NCBI GenBank assembly: GCA_050741255.1
Contig: JBOIEQ010000020.1
Location: forward strand, 1 to 41,647
Direction of reading: 5' to 3'
Length of the DNA stretch: 41,647 nucleotides
Origin: CAZXNF01 sp050741255
Lineage (GTDB): Bacteria > Pseudomonadota > Gammaproteobacteria > Burkholderiales > SG8-41
Of the stretch, positions 34,149-41,647 are shown piece by piece. The translations under genes were made by a program, and so were the position numbers. Positions within the stretch are counted from its first letter, which is position 1. Each line of letters starts with the position of its first letter. The notes beneath the pieces are model-generated. The model was not told the origin of the DNA. It saw only the letters and a list, made by a program, of their open reading frames with translations, and ran no database searches.

Positions 34149-35432
34149 ATGAACACCCCCGCTTCCCCCGCCGACTCCATCCGCGCCGCCTCCTGCGCCG
34201 ACGACTACGACCCGAACTCGATGCCGGTGGACAAGGCGCGCGCCTTCATCGCGCGTTTCCTCACGCCGGTCGCCGAAACCGAACGCATCCCGGTCCGCGC
34301 GGCGCTGGGCCGCGTGCTGGCCGCCGACGTCGTGTCGCCGCTGGACGTGCCCTCGCACGACAACTCGGCGATGGACGGTTACGCGGTGCGCTACGCCAAC
34401 ATCGAGCCGCCGGGCGACATCAAGCTCAAGGTCATCGGCAGTTCCTTCGCCGGCGTGCCGTTCAAAAGTGAGGTGAAGAGCGGCGAATGCGTGCGCATCA
34501 TGACGGGTGGCGTGATGCCGTCCGGCGCCGATACGATCGTCATGCAGGAACACGCCAAGGCGGAGGACGGCTGGGCCGTCATCGGCGACGGGCACAAAGC
34601 CGGCCAGCACTTACGACGCGCGGGAGAAGATCTTAAGCGCGGCCAGACGGCGCTCGCGCGCGGCGCGTATATGCGGCCCGCGGAGGTCGGCCTGATCGCG
34701 TCGCTCGGCGTCGGCGAGGTCACGGTCTTCCGCAAGCTGAAGGTCGCCTTCTTCTCCACCGGCGACGAACTGGTGTCGATCGGCAAGCCGCTCGGCGAAG
34801 GCCAGATCTACGACTCCAACCGCTACACGCTGCACGCCATGCTGGAGCGCGTGGGCTGCGAGATCCTCGATATGGGGGTCGTGCGCGACGACCCCGCGCT
34901 GCTGGAAAAGGCGTTTCAGGAGGCCGCGGCAAAGGCCGACGTCGTGATCACCAGCGGCGGCGTTTCCGTGGGCGAAGCCGACTTCGTCAAGCCCCTGCTC
35001 GACAAGCTGGGCGAAGTCGTATTCTGGAAGATCGCCATGAAACCGGGCCGCCCGCTCGCCTACGGCCGGATCGGCAAGGCGCACTTCTTCGGTCTGCCCG
35101 GGAATCCTGTCTCGGTGATGGTGACGTTCTACCAGTTCGTGCGCGACGCGCTGTGGGCGCTGACCGGCCGCAATCCCGTTCCGGTGCTGCCGACCTTCCT
35201 CGTGCCCTGCACCAGCGCCCTGAAAAAAGCACCCGGCCGCACGGAGTTCCAGCGCGGCATCCTGACCCAGGACGACCACGGCCTGTGGAGCGTGCGCGTC
35301 ACCGGCGAGCAGGGCTCCGGCATCCTGCGCTCGATGGCGGAGGCGAACTGCTTCATCATCATGCCCACCGATCAGGGCAACGTCGCCGCCGGTGCGCTCG
35401 TGCAGGTCCAGGTCATGGAAGGCGCGGTCTGA
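34149..35432 (+). CDS. moeA: Molybdopterin molybdenumtransferase MoeA
   Basis: A 427-aa cytoplasmic enzyme that inserts molybdate (or tungstate) into adenylated molybdopterin. Typical blocks are VRAALGRVLAADVVSP, PSHDNSAMDGYAVR, MTGGVMPSGADTIVMQEHA, RPAEVGLIASLGVGEV, STGDELVSIG, the catalytic VITSGGVSVGEADFVK and KPGRPLAYG with FFGLPGNPVSVMVTF. It carries an N-terminal extension of about 25 residues. Length is normal. It lies 45 nt behind the HTH-PBP regulator on the same strand. moaA, moaC and mogA are not in the window. Confidence 0.96.
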   Translation: MNTPASPADSIRAASCADDYDPNSMPVDKARAFIARFLTPVAETERIPVRAALGRVLAADVVSPLDVPSHDNSAMDGYAVRYANIEPPGDIKLKVIGSSFAGVPFKSEVKSGECVRIMTGGVMPSGADTIVMQEHAKAEDGWAVIGDGHKAGQHLRRAGEDLKRGQTALARGAYMRPAEVGLIASLGVGEVTVFRKLKVAFFSTGDELVSIGKPLGEGQIYDSNRYTLHAMLERVGCEILDMGVVRDDPALLEKAFQEAAAKADVVITSGGVSVGEADFVKPLLDKLGEVVFWKIAMKPGRPLAYGRIGKAHFFGLPGNPVSVMVTFYQFVRDALWALTGRNPVPVLPTFLVPCTSALKKAPGRTEFQRGILTQDDHGLWSVRVTGEQGSGILRSMAEANCFIIMPTDQGNVAAGALVQVQVMEGAV

Positions 35433-35470
35433 CCGTTTCGTTTTCTCGGCTCATCCACAGGGAGTACGTC

Positions 35471-36448
35471 ATGAACAGGCAACAGGCCGCGGGATGCGCG
35501 GGCGCTCTACTCGCAATCGCCTCCGCGGGCACCGCCCACGCGCAGCAGACCTACCCCACCAAACCGATCCTGCTCATCCTGCCGCTGGCCGCGGCCAGCG
35601 GATCGGATGTGGCGGTGCGCACCCTCACCGAACGGCTGTCCCAGGTCCTGAAGCAGCAGATCGTGGTCGAGAATCAGCCCGGCGCCGCGGGCCTGATCGG
35701 CGCCGAGCGCGCGGGGAAAGCCGCGCCGGACGGCTACACGCTCACCGCGCTGAACAGCGCCATCATGACGAGCCTGCCGAACATCTACGAAAAACCCGGC
35801 TACGACCCGTTCAAGAGCTTCACGCCGGTGACGATGCTGGCGAGCATTCCCACCGTGCTGATCGTGCATCCCAGCCTGCCGGTCAAGTCCGTCAAGGAAC
35901 TGACCGCGCTGGCCAAGGCGCGGCCGGGTCAGCTGCTGTTCTCCTCGGGTGGCGTCGGCAGCCCACAGCACCTCGCCATGGAAATGTACAAGAACATGGC
36001 GGGCATCGACCTGCTGCACGTGCCGTACAAGGGCGCGGTGCCGGCCTCGCTCGATCTCGTCGGCGGGCATGTGCAGGTCATGCTCAACGGGTTGTCGTTC
36101 CCGCTGCCCCACATCAAGTCGGGCCGCCTGCGCGCGCTGGCCATGGCGGGAGGCAAGCGCTCGGAACTCCTCCCGGACATTCCGACCATGCAGGAAGCCG
36201 GCGTCAAGGGTTACGTCTACGAGCAGTGGGTCGCGCTGCTCGCCCCGGCACGCACGCCGCCCGAGATCATCAGCCGGCTCAACACGGAAGCGGTAAAAAT
36301 CCTGAAATCGCAGGAAGTGCGCGACATCCTTGCCCAGCAGGCGCTGGAAGCGCAGGGCAGCACGCCGGAGGAAGTGACCAAAACGCTGACCGCCGACTTC
36401 CCCCGCATGGCGAAGGTCATCAAGCAGGTCGGCATCAAACCGGAATAA
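35471..36448 (+). CDS. Bug/TctC-family periplasmic solute-binding protein
   Basis: A 325-aa exported binding protein. The signal peptide is about residues 1-24 (SAGTAHA-Q), followed by YPTKPILLILPLAAASGSD, where the usual FPPGG loop is replaced by LAAASGS, a departure in the first ligand loop. VENQPGAAGLIGAE, APDGYTLT and HVPYKGAVPASLDLVGGH are present. GGGAG lies 7 nt before the ATG. It is 38 nt after moeA but is probably an unrelated unit. No TctA/TctB nearby. Ligand unknown; the altered loop suggests a non-standard one. Confidence 0.9.
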   Translation: MNRQQAAGCAGALLAIASAGTAHAQQTYPTKPILLILPLAAASGSDVAVRTLTERLSQVLKQQIVVENQPGAAGLIGAERAGKAAPDGYTLTALNSAIMTSLPNIYEKPGYDPFKSFTPVTMLASIPTVLIVHPSLPVKSVKELTALAKARPGQLLFSSGGVGSPQHLAMEMYKNMAGIDLLHVPYKGAVPASLDLVGGHVQVMLNGLSFPLPHIKSGRLRALAMAGGKRSELLPDIPTMQEAGVKGYVYEQWVALLAPARTPPEIISRLNTEAVKILKSQEVRDILAQQALEAQGSTPEEVTKTLTADFPRMAKVIKQVGIKPE

Positions 36449-36458
36449 GCCCCCCGTT

Positions 36459-37376
36459 TCAGGGGCCGCGCTTGCGCGTGATGCCGGCGCGGCCCTCGAG
36501 CACCGCGCAGATGGCGGCCATGTCCTGCGCGCCCAGCCCCTGCTCCAGCGCGGCCGCATACAGCTGCGCGGACGCCGCGAACAGCGGCACGGGACTTTGC
36601 ACCTCCGCGGCAAAGCGGCCGATCACCTGCATGTCCTTCTGCCAGAGCTCGAGCTTCGAGGCGACGTTCCGGCCGTATTCGCCGGCGACCATCGCCGGCC
36701 CGCGCAATTCGAACATGCGCGAGTTGCCGGCGCCGTCGCGCACCAGGTCGTAGACCGCCTGCAGGTCCAGCCCCGCGCGCTGCGCGAGCACCATCGCCTC
36801 CGCGGTCGCCGCGGTGTGGATCGCGACCAGCAGATTGGCGACGAACTTGACCTTGCTGCCGTCGCCGAACGGGCCGACGTAATGACTGGCGCGGGCGAAA
36901 CCGGCGAACGCCGGCTGGCATTGTTCGTACGCCGCCCGGTCGCCGCTGGCGTACACGACGAGATCCTTGGTGACTGCCTGCGCACCCGTGCCGCTGATCG
37001 TGCAGTCGAGCATTTGCATGCCCGCACCGATCAGTAGCGCCTGGCACCGCTGCTTGTCGGCGATCTCGAAGGTGCCGCAATCGGCGACGATCAGATTCTT
37101 GTTACCCGCGGCAATCAGGCCGTTGCCAGCGACCAGCACCTCCTCCAGCACGCCGGCGGCAGGGAGGACCGTGAGAACCACGTCGGCCTGTTCCGCGACC
37201 CCCTGCGGCGATGCGGCCGCACTGCCGCCTGCATCGGCCAGCGCCTGTGCCCTGCCTGCCTCGATGTCGTGGCCGACGACCCGGCGTCCCGCGGCGACGA
37301 GATTGCGCGCCATGGCCAGGCCCATGATGCCGAGGCCGACGATGCCGACGGCGGATGAGGAATCGTGTGCGGGCAC
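36459..37376 (-). CDS. NAD-binding beta-hydroxyacid dehydrogenase (HIBADH/GarR-like)
   Basis: A 305-aa cytoplasmic oxidoreductase of the 3-hydroxyisobutyrate/6-phosphogluconate dehydrogenase type. The Rossmann motif GIVGLGIMGLAMARNL lies near the N-terminus, the substrate motif appears as DCTISGTGAQAV (DxxxSG), and the catalytic lysine region is GDGSKVKFVANLLVAIH. GTG 37376 is chosen because GGAG lies 9 nt upstream; GTG 37391 five codons earlier is possible. It is 24 nt after the GAF protein gene on the same strand and converges with a Bug gene. Substrate (3-hydroxyisobutyrate, tartronate semialdehyde, other) cannot be told. Confidence 0.87.
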   Translation of the reverse strand: MPAHDSSSAVGIVGLGIMGLAMARNLVAAGRRVVGHDIEAGRAQALADAGGSAAASPQGVAEQADVVLTVLPAAGVLEEVLVAGNGLIAAGNKNLIVADCGTFEIADKQRCQALLIGAGMQMLDCTISGTGAQAVTKDLVVYASGDRAAYEQCQPAFAGFARASHYVGPFGDGSKVKFVANLLVAIHTAATAEAMVLAQRAGLDLQAVYDLVRDGAGNSRMFELRGPAMVAGEYGRNVASKLELWQKDMQVIGRFAAEVQSPVPLFAASAQLYAAALEQGLGAQDMAAICAVLEGRAGITRKRGP

Positions 37377-37400
37377 GAGAGGTCGCTCCACCGCGCCAGC

Positions 37401-37859
37401 TTAGGCGGCGTCCAGTTCGCGGTGGGTGGCGGCGACCGCCGCTTCGAGCGCGGCGACATCCGCGGGGGCCCATTCCCGGGTGGACAGGTTGTAGTGGACC
37501 GAAATCCAGCCCTTCAGCTTCCCGTCGCGTTCGATCGGCGCCAGCATCTGCGCCTTGGTGCCGTAGATCTGCATCAACTCCTTGGGCGGCGGCGGATCCG
37601 CGTTCACGCAGTCGCTCTGCACGAGGATCTTCCGGTGCTTTTCCAGATGGCTCGCGGTCCCGCTTTTCCGCTGCTGCAGGGAGGTTTCCGCCGCGATCGA
37701 CTTGACGCCTTCACCCAGCGCTTCGGCCACCACGCCGTTCACGAAGAAGCCATGCCGTTCGTCATCCAGCCGCAGCGTCGTGCGGCTGGCGTTGGTCTTG
37801 GCCCGCAAATCGGCCATGAGGCCCCTGAACCGGGTCACGAGGTCTTCGGTCTTGATCAC
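37401..37859 (-). CDS. GAF domain protein
   Basis: A 152-aa soluble protein consisting of little more than one GAF domain: an N-terminal helix (LVTRFRGLMADLRAKTNAS), a strand pattern with TTLRLDDERHGFFV, a central acidic loop LVQSDCVNADPPPP and the strand pair AQMLAPIERDGKLKGWISVHY, ending in a helix. GAF domains bind small ligands, and no output domain is attached. GTG 37859 follows AGGAG at good spacing. It is probably cotranscribed with the downstream dehydrogenase, so a role in sensing or binding a substrate of that enzyme is possible. Confidence 0.72.
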   Translation of the reverse strand: MIKTEDLVTRFRGLMADLRAKTNASRTTLRLDDERHGFFVNGVVAEALGEGVKSIAAETSLQQRKSGTASHLEKHRKILVQSDCVNADPPPPKELMQIYGTKAQMLAPIERDGKLKGWISVHYNLSTREWAPADVAALEAAVAATHRELDAA

Positions 37860-37942
37860 GATTGCTCCTGGTTTGCCTGCATGAGTGCAGCAGGCCGCGA
37901 TTGTAATCGGGACCCGGCCATGTCTTCAGCGTCGGGCATTCC

Positions 37943-37956
37943 GACGGCCTGCCGTC
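37943..37956. promoter_or_regulatory. Small palindrome beside a Bug promoter
   Basis: GACGGC (37943-37948) and GCCGTC (37951-37956) are inverted copies with CT between, lying just before TATTCT (37961-37966), a weak -10 for the Bug gene at 38022. Position suggests a repressor site; evidence is thin. Confidence 0.3.
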
Positions 37957-38021
37957 TGGTATTCTGCTGCCCGTCTGCCGAAGGCGGCACGTTTTTACAA
38001 CTACAAGCACGGAGGAGAATC

Positions 38022-39008
38022 ATGAAATCAGCCACGCCCGCGGGCGCGTTCGCACTCGCCACCGCAGCACTTGCCAGTCTCACCGTTTCGTTCCCGGCCG
38101 CCGCGCAAAACTACCCGGAGAAGGCGATCCGCCTGATCGTCGCCTTCCCGCCCGGCGGCTCCACCGACATCATCGCGCGGCTGGTCGCCCAGAAGCTTGG
38201 TGAAAAGCTCGGCCAGCAGGTGATCGTGGACAACCGCGGCGGCGCCGGCGGCACCATCGGCACGGAGATCGCCGCGCGCGCCAATCCGGACGGCTACACG
38301 CTCACCATGGGTACCACCAGCACGCATGTCATCGCGGTGCCCACCTACGCCAGCCTCAAGTACAGCCCGCTCAAGGATTTCGCGCCCATCACGCTGGTGG
38401 CGACCACGCCCTACCTGCTGGTCGTGAATCCCGGCGTCAAGGCGAACTCACTGAAGGAACTGGTCGCGCTCGCCAAGTCGCAGCCGGGCAAGCTCAACTA
38501 CGCGTCTGCCGGCACCGGCACCACCACGCAACTCGCGATGGAGATGCTGAAGAGTGCGGCCGGCATCGACGTCGTGCACGTGCCCTACAGCGGCAACGGC
38601 CCGGCCAACACCGCCACCATGGGCGGCCAGGTGCAGGTGCTGTTCGGCAGCATGCCGGCGGTATTGCCGCAGGCCAAGGCGGGGCGCCTGCGCGCGCTCG
38701 CGGTCGGCACAGCGAAACGCTCCCCCGCGCTGCCCGACGTCCCGACGGTTGCCGAATCCGGCTACCCCGGCTTCGAAGCGTCGCTCTGGCTGGGCTTCTT
38801 CGCGCCGACCGGCACGCCGCAGCCCATCCTCACCCGCCTCAACAAGGAACTGGTGGCCATCGCCAACACGCCCGAAATGAAGGAACAGTTCGAGCGCAAC
38901 GGCGCCGAGGCCATCACCATGACGCCGGCCGAACTGTCGGCGTTGATCAAGACGGAAATCGACAAGTACACCAAGGTCATCCGCGCAGCGGGCATCAAGA
39001 TCGAGTAA
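38022..39008 (+). CDS. Bug/TctC-family periplasmic solute-binding protein
   Basis: A 328-aa exported protein with a signal peptide of about 28 residues (ending FPAAA-Q) and the canonical Bug sequence: YPEKAIRLIVAFPPGGSTD, VDNRGGAGGTIGTE, NPDGYTLT, HVPYSGNGPANTATMGGQ and LPDVPTVAESGYPGFEAS. GGAGGAG lies 6 nt before the ATG. It is divergent from the GAF gene and ends before a strong hairpin. Ligand unknown; intact loops fit a carboxylate. No TctAB genes are linked. Confidence 0.93.
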   Translation: MKSATPAGAFALATAALASLTVSFPAAAQNYPEKAIRLIVAFPPGGSTDIIARLVAQKLGEKLGQQVIVDNRGGAGGTIGTEIAARANPDGYTLTMGTTSTHVIAVPTYASLKYSPLKDFAPITLVATTPYLLVVNPGVKANSLKELVALAKSQPGKLNYASAGTGTTTQLAMEMLKSAAGIDVVHVPYSGNGPANTATMGGQVQVLFGSMPAVLPQAKAGRLRALAVGTAKRSPALPDVPTVAESGYPGFEASLWLGFFAPTGTPQPILTRLNKELVAIANTPEMKEQFERNGAEAITMTPAELSALIKTEIDKYTKVIRAAGIKIE

Positions 39009-39028
39009 GCCTCCCGCCATTGGCCACT

Positions 39029-39065
39029 ACTTCGGCGCCCGACCGTACCGGACGGGCGCCGAAGT
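39029..39065. terminator. Strong hairpin between the Bug gene and hicBA
   Basis: ACTTCGGCGCCCG (39029-39041) pairs perfectly with CGGGCGCCGAAGT (39053-39065) around an 11-nt loop. It lies 20 nt after the Bug stop. There is no T-run, so termination by this stem alone is uncertain. Confidence 0.55.
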
Positions 39066-39109
39066 CCGGATTGCGCGACAATATCGGCTGACGAATCCGG
39101 AGGTCCGAG

Positions 39110-39316
39110 ATGGAACTCACAGCAGTTCTCACGCACGCGGAAGAAGGCGGTTACATTGCGCTGAATCCCGAAACAGGGACGACGACGCAAGGTGAAACGG
39201 TTGAAGAAGCGGTGGCGAACCTGAAAGAAGCCACGGCGCTTTACCTTACCGAGTTTCCGCTGGTCGACACCGGACGGCCGGTCATCACGACGTTCAGCCT
39301 GCCCGCGCATGCCTGA
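39110..39316 (+). CDS. hicB: HicB-like antitoxin
   Basis: A 68-aa protein with the partial RNase H-like fold of HicB: an N-terminal strand ELTAVLTHAEEGGYIALNPE, then GTTTQGETVEEAVANLKEAT, the usual 'G-x-T-x-x-E-A-x-x-N' segment, and a short tail. No separate DNA-binding domain follows, so it is one of the short HicB forms. GGAGG lies 8 nt before the ATG at 39110. The TGA overlaps the hicA ATG (ATGA-like, 39314-39318), the normal coupling, here in antitoxin-first order. Confidence 0.85.
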   Translation: MELTAVLTHAEEGGYIALNPETGTTTQGETVEEAVANLKEATALYLTEFPLVDTGRPVITTFSLPAHA

Positions 39317-39531
39317 TGCCCAAGCTGCCGCGCATATCCGGGGCGGAAATCGTGAAAACACTGCAACGGCTGGGATTCGAGAAAGTGCGCCAAAGCGGTA
39401 GCCACGTCGTGCTGCGGCGTGGCGCGAAGGGCTGCGTCGTGCCGATGCACAAGGAAGTGAAAGTCGGCACCCTGGCCGGAGTGCTGCGTCAGGCCGAAGT
39501 TTCCGCCGACGAGTTTATCGACGCCACCTAG
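39316..39531 (+). CDS. hicA: HicA-like mRNA interferase toxin
   Basis: A 71-aa dsRBD-like toxin of the HicA (YcfA) family that cleaves mRNA when not bound by HicB. The sequence reads ISGAEIVKTLQRLGFEKVRQ, then SGSHVVLRRG with the catalytic His30, and PMHKEVKVGTLAGVLRQAE at the end. All family positions I can check are kept, so it should be active. It shares one base with the hicB stop. Confidence 0.9.
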   Translation: MPKLPRISGAEIVKTLQRLGFEKVRQSGSHVVLRRGAKGCVVPMHKEVKVGTLAGVLRQAEVSADEFIDAT

Positions 39532-39580
39532 CAATACCAGCGGCCCGGGCGCCACGGCAGCGGTGTCTCACGCCTCACTG

Positions 39581-39586
39581 TAGAAT
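39581..39586 (+). promoter_or_regulatory. Candidate -10 element (TAGAAT) for the FAH-family gene
   Basis: TAGAAT lies 41 nt before the ATG at 39628 in the 96-nt gap after hicA. A -35 is not obvious. Confidence 0.4.
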
Positions 39587-39627
39587 CCCGCCCCGAGTCG
39601 ATCCCCATACCCCGCCAAGGACTCCTG

Positions 39628-40338
39628 ATGAACAAACCCGTCGATATCCCCGCCGCCGACCTCGTCGTGCGCGTCCCCGCCGTCACCCTGCCGGTTGCCG
39701 GCAGCAGCCAGCGCTTCCAGGTCGGCCGCATCTACTGCGTCGGCCGCAACTACGCCGACCATGCCCGCGAGATGGGCCACGATCCGGACCGCGAGCCGCC
39801 GTTCTTCTTCATGAAGCCCGCCGACGCGATCATCGACCACGGCGCGAAGATTCCCTTTCCGCAGGTCACCAAGGACCTCCACCATGAAATCGAAATGGTG
39901 GTCGCGCTCCACAAGGGCGGCAACGACATTCCCGTCGAAAAAGCGCTGGAGCACGTCTGGGGCTACGGCGTCGGTCTCGACATGACCCGCCGCGACATTC
40001 AGGGTGAAGCGAAGAAAATGCAGCGCCCGTGGGAAATGGGCAAGGCCTTCGACAACTCCGCGCCCTGCACCGCGCTGGTGTCCGCCTCGAAAATCGGCCA
40101 TCCCGCCAAGGGCGAGATCTGGCTCAAGGTCAACGGCGAAGTAAAGCAGAAAGGCACCCTCGACCAGATGATCTGGAGCGTGCCCGAAATGATCTCCTAC
40201 CTCTCGCACACCATCACGCTGCGCCCCGGCGACCTGATTTACTCGGGCACGCCCGCCGGCGTCAGCCAGGTGAAGAAGGGCTACAAGCTCGAAGGTCACG
40301 TGGACGGCGTGGGCGACCTGCTCGTCACCTACCTCTGA
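39628..40338 (+). CDS. Fumarylacetoacetate hydrolase family protein
   Basis: A 236-aa cytoplasmic hydrolase of the FAH family, acting on C-C bonds in acylpyruvates such as fumarylpyruvate from aromatic ring cleavage. The metal ligands are visible as Glu87/Glu89 in HHEIEMVVAL and Asp118 in YGVGLDMTRRD. RIYCVGRNYADHAREMG and GDLIYSGTPAGVSQVKKG are standard. AAGGA precedes the ATG by about 10 nt. The small size fits the fumarylpyruvate/acylpyruvate hydrolase branch. No ring-cleavage gene is adjacent, so its pathway is open. It ends just before a bidirectional terminator shared with the TauD-like gene. Confidence 0.9.
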   Translation: MNKPVDIPAADLVVRVPAVTLPVAGSSQRFQVGRIYCVGRNYADHAREMGHDPDREPPFFFMKPADAIIDHGAKIPFPQVTKDLHHEIEMVVALHKGGNDIPVEKALEHVWGYGVGLDMTRRDIQGEAKKMQRPWEMGKAFDNSAPCTALVSASKIGHPAKGEIWLKVNGEVKQKGTLDQMIWSVPEMISYLSHTITLRPGDLIYSGTPAGVSQVKKGYKLEGHVDGVGDLLVTYL

Positions 40339-40355
40339 CCGCGCTTCCCGCCAGC

Positions 40356-40391
40356 AAAACCGTGGCCGTCTTCGACCGCCACGGTTTTTTT
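40356..40391. terminator. Bidirectional terminator between FAH-like and TauD-like genes
   Basis: AAAACCGTGG (40356-40365) pairs with CCACGGTTTT (40379-40388), followed by a T-run to 40391; on the other strand the A-run of the left arm serves as T-run. It lies between convergent genes and can serve both. Confidence 0.9.
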
Positions 40392-41304
40392 ACGCCCGCG
40401 GGGCGGCGCCCTTGACCGTCGTCCGGTACATCAGCCGCCGCTGCGGCAGCGCGTAGTCCGCGATCGCCAGGTGCTGGGTCGAGGCGTTGTCCCACATCAC
40501 GAGGTCGCCTTCCTGCCAGCGGTGCCGGTAGACGAACTGCGGTTGCGTACAGTGCGCGATCAGTTCGTCGCGCAGCGCCAATCCCACTGCTTCGGGCAGC
40601 CCGATGATCTCGTGGACGAAGGCGATGTTCACGAAGATGCAGCGCCTGCCGGTGATCGGGTGCGGCCGGAACACCGGATGCGCCACTGGCGGCACCTTGG
40701 ACTTCGTCGTCTCGTCCAGCTCCGCGCGCTGGCCGCCCGCTGCCTTGATCTTCGCCAGGCGGCGCTCGTACTGGATGCTGTAGTTGTGGACGCCTTCCAG
40801 GCCTTCGCCGCGTTTCTTGGTCGCTTCCGGCAGCGCCTCGTAGGCGGCGGACATGCTGGCGAACAGGGTATCGCCCAGCGGTTGACCCTGCTCGTCGCGC
40901 GGCACCTCGATCGCGTAGAGCAGCGAACCGCGGCTCGGCACCTTCATGTAGCAGGAATCCGTGTGCCACACGCGCCCCGCGTCCGCGTTGCCGATGTGGC
41001 GCCCGTTCTCAACGATGTTGGACACCACGTACACTTCCGGTTGCGACGCCAGCGAGTACTGCCGGTTGGTGGGAATCTCCACCTCGCCGAAGCGCTGGCT
41101 GAAGCGCACGTGCGTCTCCGGCGTCAGCTTCTGGCCCCGGAACACCAGCACCGCGCGCTCGTTGTACAGGCGGTCGATTTCCGCGAAGGTCGCGTCATCC
41201 AGCGGCTGGGCGAGATCGATGCCCGAGATTTCCGCGCCCAGCGGGGCATCCATGAAACGCACGTGGAGGCGCTGCCGTGCACCACTCGAAGATTGATCCG
41301 GCAT
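40390..41304 (-). CDS. TauD/TfdA-family Fe(II)/2-oxoglutarate-dependent dioxygenase
   Basis: A 304-aa cytoplasmic oxygenase that hydroxylates small substrates with 2-oxoglutarate and oxygen. The iron triad is visible as His114-x-Asp116 in VWHTDSCY and His278 in STQHLAIADY; Arg294 in LMYRTTV is the 2-oxoglutarate anchor. The N-terminal FMDAPLGAEISGIDLAQPL and AVLVFRGQKLTPE are typical. ATG 41304 has GGCGGAG about 10 nt upstream; longer in-frame extensions lie in the adjoining Bug gene. Substrate (sulfonate, phenoxyacid, other) cannot be told. Divergent from a Bug gene, which may bind the same compound. Confidence 0.9.
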   Translation of the reverse strand: MPDQSSSGARQRLHVRFMDAPLGAEISGIDLAQPLDDATFAEIDRLYNERAVLVFRGQKLTPETHVRFSQRFGEVEIPTNRQYSLASQPEVYVVSNIVENGRHIGNADAGRVWHTDSCYMKVPSRGSLLYAIEVPRDEQGQPLGDTLFASMSAAYEALPEATKKRGEGLEGVHNYSIQYERRLAKIKAAGGQRAELDETTKSKVPPVAHPVFRPHPITGRRCIFVNIAFVHEIIGLPEAVGLALRDELIAHCTQPQFVYRHRWQEGDLVMWDNASTQHLAIADYALPQRRLMYRTTVKGAAPRA

Positions 41305-41377
41305 GGAATATGCTCCGCCCTGGTTCGATGAAACGATTATTCTAATCCCCGCATCCTCAGCCCCGAGACCACCAATC

Positions 41378-41647
41378 ATGTCCCGTCCCCTGCTGCTTCC
41401 CCTGCTGGCCCTCCTGCTCTGGCCGCACGCACCCGCGCACGCGCAAGCCTGGCCCTCCAAACCCATCCGCATCATCGTCGCCTATCCACCTGGCGGGCCG
41501 AACGACACGTCCGCCCGCATCGTGGCGCAAAAGCTCGCGGAGACCCTGGGCCAGCCCGTGGTCGTGGACAACCGCGCCGGCGCCGCCGGCAACATCGGCT
41601 CCATGTCCGTCGCCAAGTCCCCTCCGGACGGCTACACGCTGCTGAAC
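41378..41647 (+). CDS. Bug/TctC-family solute-binding protein, 5' part cut by window edge
   Basis: The first 90 codons of an exported Bug protein. The signal peptide is about residues 1-23 (APAHA-Q), followed by WPSKPIRIIVAYPPGGPND, VDNRAGAAGNIGSM and SPPDGYTLL, all canonical. The ATG at 41378 has no clear Shine-Dalgarno but fits the leader peptide. It is divergent from the TauD-like gene with 73 nt between, holding a TATTCTAAT that may be a -10. The frame is open to the last base, so the truncation is only the window edge. Confidence 0.92.
   Translation, partial: MSRPLLLPLLALLLWPHAPAHAQAWPSKPIRIIVAYPPGGPNDTSARIVAQKLAETLGQPVVVDNRAGAAGNIGSMSVAKSPPDGYTLLN

Overview
The window reads as a piece of a high-GC betaproteobacterial chromosome, most likely from Burkholderiales. 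Three things suggest this: the gene order msrB / yciB / bolA / parvulin / purL, four orphan Bug (TctC-type) periplasmic binding proteins, and a GC-rich sequence in which AT-rich promoters and operators stand out. The taxon is an inference. I see no rRNA, tRNA, CRISPR array, insertion sequence or phage gene.

Layout. (1) 1-3367: the 3' end of one aconitase gene followed after 26 nt by a complete second aconitase gene, closed by a strong terminator. (2) 3605-5053: a multi-spanning MscS/CmpX-like channel. (3) 5143-9214: a compact pyruvate dehydrogenase set (E1 alpha, E1 beta, E2, no E3), followed by a TRAP-type binding protein that lacks a signal peptide. (4) 9225-17604: polysaccharide deacetylase, Bug protein, NAD-type isocitrate dehydrogenase divergent from a third aconitase, a GlcD-like flavoprotein and a RidA-like two-domain protein. 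(5) 17601-25833: MAPEG protein, msrB, yciB, bolA, a periplasmic parvulin, purL and the NAD(P)HX repair enzyme nnr. (6) 25828-35432: a molybdenum/tungsten and molybdopterin cofactor island. (7) 35471-41647: Bug proteins, a beta-hydroxyacid dehydrogenase, a GAF protein, a hicBA toxin-antitoxin pair, an FAH-family hydrolase and a TauD/TfdA dioxygenase.

The most interesting block is the Mo/W island. On the minus strand, tupB-tupC-tupA (tungstate ABC importer) runs into a BtuC/BtuD-like permease and ATPase pair that has no binding protein of its own. It continues through mobB-moaD-moaE to a DNA-binding-only ModE regulator. A terminator follows, then a near-ideal ModE-box palindrome (27066-27089) in front of a TauE/SafE-family (TSUP) transporter gene and crcB. 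On the other side of tupB, an AT-rich 30-nt palindrome (32899-32928) separates it from a divergent regulator that fuses a ModE/LysR-like HTH to a periplasmic-binding-protein-like domain. moeA follows that regulator. Together these suggest oxyanion uptake by up to three transporter types, cofactor assembly, and two regulators with different operators.

The central-metabolism side (three aconitases, NAD-IDH, PDH, a 2-hydroxyacid flavoprotein, TctC-like proteins) fits an organism that lives on organic and tricarboxylic acids. All functional calls come from reading motifs in the translated sequence; no database search was run.
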